Shown piece after piece: positions 1 to 8,921 of a stretch of DNA of 36,582 bases. The stretch's first letter is position 1. Every line of letters starts with the position of its first letter. The position numbers and the translations under genes are program-made. The DNA comes from Nitrospirota bacterium (GTDB lineage: Bacteria; Nitrospirota; Nitrospiria; Nitrospirales; NS-4), in contig VBOO01000018.1 of the NCBI GenBank assembly GCA_005877505.1, positions 1-36,582 on the forward strand. Direction: 5' to 3'. The notes beneath the pieces were generated by a model. It was not told where the DNA came from. It ran no database searches and saw only the letters and a list, made by a program, of their open reading frames with translations.

Positions 1-2
1 CC

Positions 3-1037
3 ATGCAGCTCCTGGCGGTCGTCGTCGGGATGTTGGGGCTCGGGGTTCCCACAGCCCTCGCGCAAGGGGCCTCGGACGCCTCCACGATTTACCGGCTCAA
101 CCCTGACAGTAACTTCCAGCGCGGCTGCTTCGCGCCGTGCATGTGTCCGATGTTCCAGAAGACCGGTGTCCGGGGGACGTTCGTTCTCACGCCCACCGGA
201 TTCGATGGGCTGTTCAACACGTACGCGGTCACCGACGTGAACTGGATCGTCGCCTCCGGCGATCATGAGCTGCGCGTGACCGGGTCCGGCACGTACAAGG
301 TCGGCTGCGAATTTGCCGTGCAGCAGGAACTCGCGCTCGATTTGAAGATCGGGGACCACCCGGTTCAACACTTCGACAGCGGGCTCGTGCCTGGCGGGGA
401 AAAGTTTCCAGCGATCAGCGTGACCATCTCGATGCACGGGCAAGTGTGTTTCGACACCGTGTTCTTCGTCGACGCCTCGCCGGTTCCCGCCGACCAGATC
501 CACCCATACAAGCTGGTGCCCGAGAGCACGTTCCAGCAGGGCTGTTTTTCTCCCTGCCTTTGCGCGCTCGGATCGCCGCAGCCCCTCAGCGGGACCTTTG
601 CCCTGGTCGACCTGCGACAGGGCCCGCTGTTCACCGAGTTTGCGGTCGTCAACGTGGATTGGCTGGTTGCCAGGGATCCGGACGCATCGGGCATTCCGGT
701 GCGCGGGGCTGGGACCTATCGCGTAGAGGGCGAATTCGCGGCGCAACAGCAGCTCAGTCTGGACTTGTATGTGGGCGATGACGGCCCGACACACTTCGAC
801 AGCGGGCTGATGGCAGGCGGAGGCGAGTTCCCACGCATCGATATTTCAGCCTCGGTTAACGGACAGCACTGCTTCGATACCGTGATCAACCTGCACGCGC
901 TTCCGTCTGATCAAACGACAGCGGTGATCGGCCGGGATCCTGCCGTGTTCAGCCAGGTCGAACCGAGTGTTAGAGGTCCTTGTAGCCTACGCTTCGAGAA
1001 ACAGCTCGCGGCCTTTTGGTCCACGGCGCCTCGGTGA
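3..1037 (+). CDS. Predicted secreted protein with two tandem ~135 aa homologous domains (CFxPCxC and HFDSGL...CFDTV motifs)
   Basis: ORF with signal-peptide-like N-terminus (MQLLAVVVGMLGLGVPTALAQG) and internal duplication; true start could lie upstream of the window. Confidence 0.7.
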   Translation: MQLLAVVVGMLGLGVPTALAQGASDASTIYRLNPDSNFQRGCFAPCMCPMFQKTGVRGTFVLTPTGFDGLFNTYAVTDVNWIVASGDHELRVTGSGTYKVGCEFAVQQELALDLKIGDHPVQHFDSGLVPGGEKFPAISVTISMHGQVCFDTVFFVDASPVPADQIHPYKLVPESTFQQGCFSPCLCALGSPQPLSGTFALVDLRQGPLFTEFAVVNVDWLVARDPDASGIPVRGAGTYRVEGEFAAQQQLSLDLYVGDDGPTHFDSGLMAGGGEFPRIDISASVNGQHCFDTVINLHALPSDQTTAVIGRDPAVFSQVEPSVRGPCSLRFEKQLAAFWSTAPR

Positions 1038-1145
1038 CTACCGGTCGGATGCTCTTGGACGTCCCTCAGGGCGTCTCCCTATTAGATACGGGGAGGTCAC
1101 GAGAGTCGTCCTCAAAGGACGGCAGAAACGGAAGTGAAGAAAGTG

Positions 1146-1196
1146 AGGTCAGAGTCCCATTATCGAGTCAGGGATTCGAAAAGGGACTCTGACCCC
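1146..1196. repeat. REP-like palindromic element, copy 1 (GGTCAGAGTCCC...GGGACTCTGACCCC)
   Basis: Inverted arms around a ~24 nt loop; near-identical to 1604-1656. Confidence 0.85.
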
Positions 1197-1211
1197 ATTT
1201 ATGCTTACCAA

Positions 1212-1418
1212 TTACTTCGCGACTTTCCTTTCTAAGAGGGTGTCGACCTTGGATTCCAGGATATAAAGCTGCAATATAAAATACGCGAGAATGGCACCAA
1301 GCCCTGCCTGTAGCCAATCTAGCTTGGTGGCCGTCATCTCGATCCCGATGTAGCCCCAGAGCAGCAGAGTTAACGCAAGAAGAATCCCTTTAATCCAGCG
1401 CATCACATTGCCTTCCAT
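1212..1418 (-). CDS. Small membrane protein, 68 aa
   Basis: ORF with hydrophobic segments (GILLALTLLLWGYIGIEM; AGLGAILAYFILQLYIL); AGGAGG-like RBS upstream (tcttccctcctttt on + strand). Confidence 0.6.
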   Translation of the reverse strand: MEGNVMRWIKGILLALTLLLWGYIGIEMTATKLDWLQAGLGAILAYFILQLYILESKVDTLLERKVAK

Positions 1419-1603
1419 CTTCCCTCCTTTTCTACTGCTGTTTCAGCCGGTCATCTAAACGCTTCATCTGTTCATCGATGTGGCCCACCGGAAATATGCC
1501 CATATTGCACCGCCAATTTCAGTATACCAGTTCGCACAGATGATGATACTACCCGCGAATCGCACCGATTGCAAGATTAATGGAAAAGTTGTAATGGAAA
1601 AGT

Positions 1604-1656
1604 GGGGTCAGAGTCCCATTATCGAGTCAGGGATTCGAAAAGGGACTCTGACCCCA
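1604..1656. repeat. REP-like palindromic element, copy 2 (GGGGTCAGAGTCCC...GGGACTCTGACCCC)
   Basis: Same core and loop as 1146-1196, direct orientation. Confidence 0.85.
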
Positions 1657-1718
1657 CTTACTCCCCACTTACTCCCCGTCACTTCTCGGCCCGGATCGTC
1701 AGTTGGGTGGAGAAACCG

Positions 1719-2456
1719 CTACTCGGCGTAGATCAGTAACAAGACCCCGATGAGCAGGATGCGAGCCGACCAGGCCAGCCCCCAGCTCGATCGGGCGCCC
1801 GTGACTCGGTCCCCACTCAGTGCCAGCGTCTGGAAAGGATTGTCGGCCAGCTTGCACATGCCGGCCAGAATCGCGGTCGTCCCCATCACACTGTGGTGGA
1901 TCGCGATCGCGGCGGCTGACGGGTGAGCGCTGTGACTGTGGAGAAAGAGCATGAGGCCCCCGAAAAGAGCCAAGACCGGAAGCGGCGCTCCCCACGCCGG
2001 ATGCCTGGCACGTCCCATCCGCCTGAACACCTTCACGAATCCCACGCAGAGGAGCAGGATCGCATACAGTTTGTGCTGGATCGTTTCATAGTCGTCACTG
2101 AAGAAGGTCTGGCTAAAACTGAGAGACCCGATCGGCCAGGCGTCGTAGTCGCTCCAGACCATCAGGTACCCACCGGCGGCCAGCATCGCGGCAGGTAGCA
2201 GAAGCGCAACCAGGCCAGCGCTGCGGCTCCCATCACTCCGCGCAGCTCGCTGAACCCGATCAGCAGCACGAAAAACCCGGAAGGGACCCTTCCCATTGCC
2301 CGGCAACTCCGGATGTCTCATGGGCAAGCTGCTGGGAGGGCTGGGGCGTTTCGTCATAGTGCCCGGTGAAGGCAGAGAACACCAGCACGAACAGCAACGC
2401 GCTTGCCAGACCGACTGCTTCAGAATGAAACCGTCGCATGAGCTTTTCTCATCCAA
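1719..2456 (-). CDS. Multi-TM membrane protein; N-terminal third probably frameshifted
   Basis: C-terminal part has clear TM helices (HKLYAILLLCVGFVKVF; LPVLALFGGLMLFLHSHSAHPSAAAIAIHHS); N-terminus looks out of frame, with a signal-peptide-like start (MRRFHSEAVGLASALLFVLVFSAF) in another frame. Confidence 0.5.
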   Translation of the reverse strand: MDEKSSCDGFILKQSVWQARCCSCWCSLPSPGTMTKRPSPPSSLPMRHPELPGNGKGPFRVFRAADRVQRAARSDGSRSAGLVALLLPAAMLAAGGYLMVWSDYDAWPIGSLSFSQTFFSDDYETIQHKLYAILLLCVGFVKVFRRMGRARHPAWGAPLPVLALFGGLMLFLHSHSAHPSAAAIAIHHSVMGTTAILAGMCKLADNPFQTLALSGDRVTGARSSWGLAWSARILLIGVLLLIYAE

Positions 2457-3242
2457 TTACCTGAATTGTCTAGCTGCCTCAGACCAATCTTTTGGCCTGA
2501 CGGTCTTCTCTGGCCATTTCTCCTGGGACGCGACAGACGGCGCCGCCACAGCTTGCCGCTTGGTGTCCGTCAGCGCCTTCGCCTCCTCAGCGGTCTCAAC
2601 GATTCCTCCCCTGATGTTCGTCCATCCCTCTCGGTTCCAGCGATCCAGCTCCCGTGCCAAGCTCATCGGACCCGGTCTGAGCAGGATGATCGGTCCACGC
2701 GGCAGCCTGTGCATGTCCGTCCATGCGTGTAGCTCAGGCAGCTCCAGCCGGTCGCCCCCGCTCATATAGAGCAGGTAAGCCCGCCGATCAAGCTCTTTCA
2801 GGGCCTGGACAGCCCCGGCCTCGGGGGCAGGCCGTTTAGCGCCGGAGCGAGGCAAGGGGATCTCCAGGTCAGGGGACCGCGAGCGTACGACCAACGCCGT
2901 GAGGGACACGAGCACAATCGCGCGCCGGCGGTCCCAGACAAAGAGCCTGGCTGTCGCCTCGGACGCCGTGACTCTCGGACTCACCGCCAGCCCGACCGCC
3001 GCCGTGCTTACGCCAACGCGCCGCGGCACGACGGACAGCAGCGCACGCCCGTCTCCGCCGGTCATCGCCCGCCCCAGGAGCTTATTCCCTTCCTTGAAGA
3101 GCAACACTTCTCCTCCGAGCGGTGGATGCGTGAGCAGGCCGTCTTCCAGAAGATCGGCGACCAGGGTGACCTGCTGGCCGGGCGCAGCGATCGTGTCATA
3201 GGCGATCAGCAGGCCGCGCGTCTTGTCCTCAGATGATGCCAT
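2457..3242 (-). CDS. Hypothetical protein, possibly HAD/lipin-like C-terminal domain
   Basis: ORF; likely start MASSEDKTRG (3242), overlapping the stop of the 75 aa ORF by a few nt; segment AYLLYMSGGDRLELPELHAWTDMHRLPRGPIILL resembles HAD/lipin-like sequences. Confidence 0.5.
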   Translation of the reverse strand: MASSEDKTRGLLIAYDTIAAPGQQVTLVADLLEDGLLTHPPLGGEVLLFKEGNKLLGRAMTGGDGRALLSVVPRRVGVSTAAVGLAVSPRVTASEATARLFVWDRRRAIVLVSLTALVVRSRSPDLEIPLPRSGAKRPAPEAGAVQALKELDRRAYLLYMSGGDRLELPELHAWTDMHRLPRGPIILLRPGPMSLARELDRWNREGWTNIRGGIVETAEEAKALTDTKRQAVAAPSVASQEKWPEKTVRPKDWSEAARQFR

Positions 3243-3456
3243 GCCCGCGCCGGGCGAACGAGAAGGCGTCAAAGGCGGCGACGATCCCCAGCGACAGGAA
3301 GACCACGTCAGTGAATTCCCAGAGATTCGCCCAAGAGAGATAGAGGAGCACCGCGCTCGGCACGGCAAACCACACGCCTCGCCGGAGGCCGAGAACGAAA
3401 TGCCCGAGCCCGGCGAGCACCAGGCTCATGGCTGCCGCAAAGACCGCTCGCCCCAT
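3229..3456 (-). CDS. Small membrane protein, 75 aa
   Basis: ORF with two hydrophobic segments, overlapping the start of the downstream gene. Confidence 0.55.
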   Translation of the reverse strand: MGRAVFAAAMSLVLAGLGHFVLGLRRGVWFAVPSAVLLYLSWANLWEFTDVVFLSLGIVAAFDAFSFARRGHGII

Positions 3457-3465
3457 GATGCGATC

Positions 3466-4611
3466 TTACCGACGGACTCGCGTTCGCCCGGATTGCCCTC
3501 GTCGGGGCACGGCACGCCGGGGCACGGCGCGCCGTGCCCCTACATCCTGTTTCTTGGCTCTCGCCTCTTCGAGCCGGGCCTCCGCCAGCGCGTCGGCGGC
3601 CTGGGCCGTGGTGAGACCCTCCGCGCGCGCCTTCCTGAAGATCGCATGGAGCGTCGCCGGGATCTGACTGACGAGCCGCTCGGCCTTGGCCCGGTCATAG
3701 CCTTTGGGGGCACCCTGGAGGCCGACCAGGATGCTCATGATTCCGCCGGCGTTGACCACGTAGTCCGGCGCGTAGAGGACGCCGCGCTCCTCGAGCCGCT
3801 TGGCGTCGGACGGGTCTTCCAGTTGATTGTTGGCGGCGCCGGCGATCGCGCGACAGCGCAGCTTGGGGATCGTCTTGCGGTTGAGCACGCCGCCCAGCGC
3901 GCACGGCGAGAGGACATCGCACTCCGATTGTAATATTTCATCCGGCTCGACCCGCCAGGCCTCGAACTCGCGTCGCGCCAGCATGGCCCGCTGGGGGTTC
4001 GTATCGGCAATGATGAGCCGGGCGCCGGCCGTCGCCAGCAGTTCTCCCAACTGATAGCCGACCTTCCCGACGCCCTGAATGGCCACCGTGCGATTCCGCA
4101 TGGACGGGTCCCCGTACACTTCCTTGAGACAGGTCTCGATGGCGTAGAGCACGCCCTTCGCCGTCGGATAGGAGGGATCGCCGCTGCCGCCTTTTTTCTC
4201 CGACGTGCCGGTCACGTGCCTGGTCTCCTTGCGGACGATCTCCATATCCGCGACGGTCATGCCCACGTCTTCGGCGGTGAGATAGCGCCCGTTCAGGCCC
4301 TCGACCGCCCGCCCGAAGGCCCGCAGCAGTCCCTCGGTCTTCATGCGCCGGGGATCGCCGATGATCACGGCCTTCCCGCCGCCGAGCGGGAGCCCGGACA
4401 CCGCGGCCTTATAGGTCATGGCTTGCGCGAGCCGCAGGACGTCCTGCAACGCCTCCTCCGACGAGGCGTAGGGCCACATGCGGACTCCGCCCAGGGCCGG
4501 ACCCAGGACCGTGCTGTGGATCGCGATGATCGCGTGCAGGCCCACCGAGTCGTCCTGGCAGAACACGACCTGCTCGTGGCCGCCGCGTTGCATGTCTTTC
4601 AGCACATCCAT
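3466..4611 (-). CDS. Glu/Leu/Phe/Val dehydrogenase, leucine-dehydrogenase-like
   Basis: MTYKAAVSGLPLGGGKAVIIGDP catalytic motif and Rossmann VAIQGVGKVGYQLGELL; start taken as MDVLKDMQRG. Confidence 0.88.
   Translation of the reverse strand: MDVLKDMQRGGHEQVVFCQDDSVGLHAIIAIHSTVLGPALGGVRMWPYASSEEALQDVLRLAQAMTYKAAVSGLPLGGGKAVIIGDPRRMKTEGLLRAFGRAVEGLNGRYLTAEDVGMTVADMEIVRKETRHVTGTSEKKGGSGDPSYPTAKGVLYAIETCLKEVYGDPSMRNRTVAIQGVGKVGYQLGELLATAGARLIIADTNPQRAMLARREFEAWRVEPDEILQSECDVLSPCALGGVLNRKTIPKLRCRAIAGAANNQLEDPSDAKRLEERGVLYAPDYVVNAGGIMSILVGLQGAPKGYDRAKAERLVSQIPATLHAIFRKARAEGLTTAQAADALAEARLEEARAKKQDVGARRAVPRRAVPRRGQSGRTRVRR
3503..3543. repeat. GGGGCACGGCGCGCCGTGCCCC palindromic repeat (partly duplicated) inside the 3' end of the dehydrogenase ORF
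   Basis: Perfect 22-bp palindrome at 3519-3540 followed by TAC, preceded by a 15-bp near-tandem GGGGCACGGCACGCC; second copy at 12811-12838. Confidence 0.85.
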
Positions 4612-4742
4612 TTCACGGTCACCTGAAGAGTCAGCGCGACGGGTTATAGCACAATTCACGAAGGGAGGACAGTGTCGCCGATGCGTGATGCAACAGGCCT
4701 GATTGGTTTGACAATGTCAGGGCTTCTCGGTAGACTCCCCCC

Positions 4743-5558
4743 ATGCCAAAGCTGGACGCGTCCGAGCTCGAACACCTGTCGGAGTCAGATTTGCAGTCGC
4801 TGTTGATCCCCGACCTGCTGCCCCGGCACATCGCCGTCATCATGGATGGGAACGGCCGCTGGGCCGCCCAGCGGGGGCTGCCCCGGATGGCGGGACATAC
4901 CGAAGGGATCAAATCCGTCCGGGAGATGATCACGCTCTGCCGGGACCTCGGCATCAAGGCGCTGACGATCTACGCCTTCTCGCAGGAAAACTGGAGGCGG
5001 CCCGCGTCCGAAATCAATGCGCTGATGTCGCTGCTCCAGCACTACCTCCAGGTGGAGATGGAAGCGCTCATCGAACAGGGCGCCCGCTTCCGGGCCATCG
5101 GACGCATCAACGCCCTGCCCGAATCCGCGCTGGCGTGGGTGCGCAAAGTGGAGCGGGCGACCGCGCACCTCGACACGCTCAACCTGACCGTCGCGCTGAG
5201 CTACGGCGGGCGCTCGGAAATCGTGGACGCCGTCCGCCGGCTCGCCGAGGACGTGAAGAATGACGTCGTCAAGCCGGGTCAGATCGACGAGGACCTCTTG
5301 GAAGGCTATCTCTCCACCCACGGGCTCCCCGATCCGGACCTTCTCATCCGAACGAGCGGCGAGACGCGCATCAGTAACTTCCTGCTCTGGCAACTCGCCT
5401 ACACGGAGATGTACTTCACGCCCACGCTCTGGCCGGACTTCCGCCGGCGCGAGACCCTGCTGGCCCTGCTCGACTATCAGCGGCGCGAACGGCGCTTCGG
5501 CCAGACCCGCGATCAACTCGACCACCCGGACGACCAGGTCGGTAAAAGGACCGCTTAG
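4743..5558 (+). CDS. uppS: Isoprenyl transferase / undecaprenyl diphosphate synthase
   Basis: HIAVIMDGNGRWAAQRGLPRMAGHTEG and DLLIRTSGETRISNFLLWQLAYTE motifs. Confidence 0.95.
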   Translation: MPKLDASELEHLSESDLQSLLIPDLLPRHIAVIMDGNGRWAAQRGLPRMAGHTEGIKSVREMITLCRDLGIKALTIYAFSQENWRRPASEINALMSLLQHYLQVEMEALIEQGARFRAIGRINALPESALAWVRKVERATAHLDTLNLTVALSYGGRSEIVDAVRRLAEDVKNDVVKPGQIDEDLLEGYLSTHGLPDPDLLIRTSGETRISNFLLWQLAYTEMYFTPTLWPDFRRRETLLALLDYQRRERRFGQTRDQLDHPDDQVGKRTA

Positions 5559-6361
5559 TGGATCCGCGGCGGGTCTACTCGGCCCTCGTCTTTTTTCCGC
5601 TGTTCTACCTTCTGGTACGTTTCCTGCCGCCGGTCGCCTTCTCGATCTTCGTCGCGAGCGGCATTCTCCTGGCCCAATACGAGTACTATCGCTTGCACTT
5701 CCCGCACCGATTCTCCCCGCCCGTGGGGCTTGGCCTTCTCTCCGGGCTCCTGATCACCATTGGGTTCGCAGTCCCCGGCCTGCTGCCCGAGCCGGCGACC
5801 ATCACCTTCATCGTCATGGCGATTCTGCTGAGCCACGTGCTCTCGGGCCGCGACCTCAAAACCGGGCTTCTCGACACCGCTGTCGTTGTGTTCGGGGCTT
5901 TCTATGTGGCGTGGCTTCTCGGCCATCTGATCCTGATTGACCGGCTTGCCAATGGTCCGCTGCTGATCTTCTTCCTCTTCCTGGTGACGTGGGCCAACGA
6001 TACAGCCGCATATTACGTGGGCACCCTGCTGGGGCGACATCCCCTGGCGCCGGTGATCAGTCCGAAGAAGACCTGGGAGGGTGCGATCGGCGGCCTGCTC
6101 GGGTCGGTGGCGGCCGCGTTCGCATGCCGTGCGTGGTTCCTGGCGTCACTGAGTATGAGCGAAACCTTCTGGTTGGGGCTCTTGCTCGGCCTCGCGGCAC
6201 CGCTCGGCGATCTCTGCGAATCCGCCTTGAAGCGCGGCGCCGGCGTCAAGGATTCCGGCAGGATCATCCCCGGTCACGGAGGCATACTGGACCGCGTGGA
6301 CAGCTTGATCTTTACGACTCCGGTTCTCTACTATGGCCTCCTCGCGATGCGACCTTTCTGA
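5558..6361 (+). CDS. cdsA: Phosphatidate cytidylyltransferase
   Basis: TWANDTAAYYVGTLLGRHPLAPVISPKKTWEGAIGG and GDLCESALKRGAGVKDSGRIIPGHGGILDRVDSLIF signature. Confidence 0.95.
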   Translation: MDPRRVYSALVFFPLFYLLVRFLPPVAFSIFVASGILLAQYEYYRLHFPHRFSPPVGLGLLSGLLITIGFAVPGLLPEPATITFIVMAILLSHVLSGRDLKTGLLDTAVVVFGAFYVAWLLGHLILIDRLANGPLLIFFLFLVTWANDTAAYYVGTLLGRHPLAPVISPKKTWEGAIGGLLGSVAAAFACRAWFLASLSMSETFWLGLLLGLAAPLGDLCESALKRGAGVKDSGRIIPGHGGILDRVDSLIFTTPVLYYGLLAMRPF

Positions 6362-6372
6362 GGAATCAGCGC

Positions 6373-7548
6373 ATGAAGCGGATCGTCATTCTGGGTTCCA
6401 CCGGGTCCATCGGCACCAACACCCTGGACATCATCGGCAAGTTCCCTGAGAAGTTCCAGGCGGTCGGCCTCACAGCCAACGGCAACGTGGACAAGCTCGA
6501 AGAGCAGGTCCGGACATTTTCCCCGGCCGTCGTCGCCATGGCGGACCGAACCGCCGCGGAGCGCCTGCGCGCGCGGTGCAAGGGTCTGAGGACGACGATC
6601 CTGAGCGGGACGGACGGGCTCCTGCAGACTGCCACGCTGGCGGAGGCTGACCTTGTCATCTCGGCCATCGTCGGCGGCGCCGGGCTCATGCCCACGATTG
6701 CGGCGATCACGGCCGGCAAGTTCATCGCCCTGGCGAACAAAGAGCCGATGGTGATGGCGGGGCGCCTCATGCAGGAGGAGGCCCGCAAGCGCGGCGTCCG
6801 GATCTTCCCCGTGGACAGCGAGCACAGCGCGCTGTTCCAGTCCATGGAAGGACACCGCGTACAGGACATCCGCCGGCTCATCCTCACCGCTTCGGGCGGC
6901 CCGTTCTGGAACCTGACCCGGGAGCAACTGCGCGACGTCACAGTCGAGCAGGCCCTCAAGCATCCGAACTGGAAGATGGGCGACAAGATCACCATCGACT
7001 CGGCGACCCTAATGAACAAGGGCCTGGAGGTTGTGGAGGCCCGGTGGCTGTTCGACATCCCCGCTTCGAAGATCGAGGTGGTGGTCCACCGCGAGAGCAT
7101 CATCCACTCGCTCGTCGAGTACGCGGACCGCTCGGTGATCGCCCAGCTCGGCCTTCCGGACATGCGGACCCCGATCGCCTATGCGATGAACTATCCGGAG
7201 CGCGTCCCGCTGGACCTCCCGTCTCTGAACCTGGCCCAGATCGGCGCGCTCACGTTCTTCAACCCCGATCATGACCGGTTCCCCTGTCTCCAGCTCGGTT
7301 ACGACGCCCTGCGGGTCGGGGGCACGATGCCCGCCGCCATGAACGCCGCCAATGAAGTGGCCGTGCATGCCTTCCTGGACCGCCGGATCGGCTTCCTCGG
7401 CATCGCCGAAACCATCCGCCGGACCATGGACGCGCACACCCCAGTCGAGGTCTCGACGATCGAAGACGCGCTGCACACGGACGCCTGGGCGCGCGCGAAA
7501 GCCGTCGAGGTCGTGAACTCGCTCGCGGTGACGGCTCCGGTGACGTAA
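6373..7548 (+). CDS. dxr: 1-deoxy-D-xylulose 5-phosphate reductoisomerase
   Basis: MKRIVILGSTGSIGTNTLDII start; ALANKEPMVMAG, PVDSEHSALFQ, NWKMGDKITIDSATLMNKGLEVVEA motifs; supplied ORF is 5'-extended. Confidence 0.95.
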   Translation: MKRIVILGSTGSIGTNTLDIIGKFPEKFQAVGLTANGNVDKLEEQVRTFSPAVVAMADRTAAERLRARCKGLRTTILSGTDGLLQTATLAEADLVISAIVGGAGLMPTIAAITAGKFIALANKEPMVMAGRLMQEEARKRGVRIFPVDSEHSALFQSMEGHRVQDIRRLILTASGGPFWNLTREQLRDVTVEQALKHPNWKMGDKITIDSATLMNKGLEVVEARWLFDIPASKIEVVVHRESIIHSLVEYADRSVIAQLGLPDMRTPIAYAMNYPERVPLDLPSLNLAQIGALTFFNPDHDRFPCLQLGYDALRVGGTMPAAMNAANEVAVHAFLDRRIGFLGIAETIRRTMDAHTPVEVSTIEDALHTDAWARAKAVEVVNSLAVTAPVT

Positions 7549-7604
7549 TCGTGTCCGCCTCTGTGGTAGACTAGGAAGCACACTCGCAAGAGAGCACGAC
7601 GCGC

Positions 7605-8708
7605 ATGCAAGCCTTCCAGCACTACGGCTTCTACACGCTCGCCTTCGTGATCGCCCTTGGCGCCCTCGTCGCCTTCCACGAATTCGGCCACTTTTGGGTC
7701 GCCCGGCGCTGTCGGGTCAAGGTCCTGAAATTCTCCATCGGCTTCGGGCCGAAGCTGGTTGGCCGCCAGATCGGCGAGACCGAGTACGTCATTTCCGCAG
7801 TCCCGCTTGGCGGCTACGTGAAGATGCTGGGAGAGGACCTCGGCGAGGAGGTGAGCGAGGAGGACAAGCTGCGGTCGTTCGCCCACGCGCCGCTCCTCAA
7901 GCGCGCGGCCATCGTCGCGGCCGGTCCGGTCTTCAATCTCCTGTTGGCCTACCTCATCTTTACCGCGTGGCTGGCGACCGGCGAGCCGCTGTTCGTACCC
8001 TCCTTCGCCGACTTGGCCTCCACCGTAGAATCGGTCGTGCCCGGTTCCCCCGCCGAGGCCGCCGGCCTGCGCAAAGGCGACAAGATCGTCCAGATCGGCC
8101 ACAAGCGCATCGCCACCTGGAACGAGATGACGGATATCGTCAAGCGGAACCCCGGCTCGCCGCTGCCACTCGTCGTCGAGCGAGACGGGCGGACCGAGAC
8201 CCTGACGATCACGCCAGCAGCGCGGAAGGAGAAGCTGGCCGACGGGACTGAGATCGAAATCGGGCAGATCGGCATCACCAAGTCGAACAGGGCCGCCCTC
8301 CGGAGCGAACACGTCTTGATGGCGCCGGTGGACGGCTTCGAGGCCACCTGGGGCTGGACCAAGCTGACCGTGGTGGGCATCGCTAAGATGATCACCCGTG
8401 AGATCTCGACCGACAACATCGGCGGTCCGCTGACCATCGCCAAGATCTCCGGGGACGCCGCGACGCAGGGATTCTCGAACTACGTCTTCCTCCTCGCCAT
8501 CCTCAGCATCAACCTCGGTGTGCTCAACCTCCTGCCGATCCCGGTCCTCGACGGCGGGCATCTGGCGTTCTTCGCAATCGAAGCGGTCAAGCGCCGGCCC
8601 CTGAGCATCCGCAGCCGCGAGTTGGCCCAGCAGGTTGGGCTCTTTCTCCTGATCTGCCTGATGCTCTACGCCTTCCGAAACGACATCCTCAACCTCTGGC
8701 CACGGTAA
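7605..8708 (+). CDS. rseP: RIP metalloprotease RseP (site-2 protease with PDZ domain)
   Basis: HEFGH zinc motif, PDZ VVPGSPAEAAGLRKGDKIVQI, NLLPIPVLDGGH motif. Confidence 0.93.
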   Translation: MQAFQHYGFYTLAFVIALGALVAFHEFGHFWVARRCRVKVLKFSIGFGPKLVGRQIGETEYVISAVPLGGYVKMLGEDLGEEVSEEDKLRSFAHAPLLKRAAIVAAGPVFNLLLAYLIFTAWLATGEPLFVPSFADLASTVESVVPGSPAEAAGLRKGDKIVQIGHKRIATWNEMTDIVKRNPGSPLPLVVERDGRTETLTITPAARKEKLADGTEIEIGQIGITKSNRAALRSEHVLMAPVDGFEATWGWTKLTVVGIAKMITREISTDNIGGPLTIAKISGDAATQGFSNYVFLLAILSINLGVLNLLPIPVLDGGHLAFFAIEAVKRRPLSIRSRELAQQVGLFLLICLMLYAFRNDILNLWPR

Positions 8709-8919
8709 GCCCGGGGTATCCATGAATATCTACTCCGGCCGCCGATTCTCTCGCCCGGCGGCGCTTTTCTCGCTCGGTCTCCTCGACGTACTGCTACGAG
8801 TACGCCTGCGTCGCCCTCGCTTGCGAGAAGCCCATGACCCGTTGCATCTTGGGGAGCAACAGGTGCCCCGCTTCGGCCTCAACTGCCTCGCTACGACATC
8901 CATGAATACTCCGGGCTTA
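8706..8919. mobile_element. MITE-like element filling the rseP-proS spacer, bounded by ~22 bp imperfect terminal inverted repeats
   Basis: Left TAAGCCCGGGGTATCCATGAAT (8706-8727); right ATCCATGAATACTCCGGGCTTA (8898-8919), whose reverse complement TAAGCCCGGAGTATTCATGGAT matches 19/22; internal hairpins. Confidence 0.55.
8830..8868 (-). repeat. 39-nt hairpin repeat (GGGCACCTGTTGCTC...GATGCAACGGGTCATGGGC)
   Basis: 30/39 identity with 9655-9693, differences mainly in the loop. Confidence 0.7.
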
Positions 8920-8921
8920 TT

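Noticed and set aside
1480-1731. 83 aa plus-strand ORF
   Set aside because: Reads through the palindromic repeat and a low-complexity tail; no coding signature.
7299-8723. Long minus-strand ORF (474 aa) opposite dxr/rseP
   Set aside because: Antisense shadow ORF in GC-rich DNA; the plus strand encodes clear Dxr and RseP.
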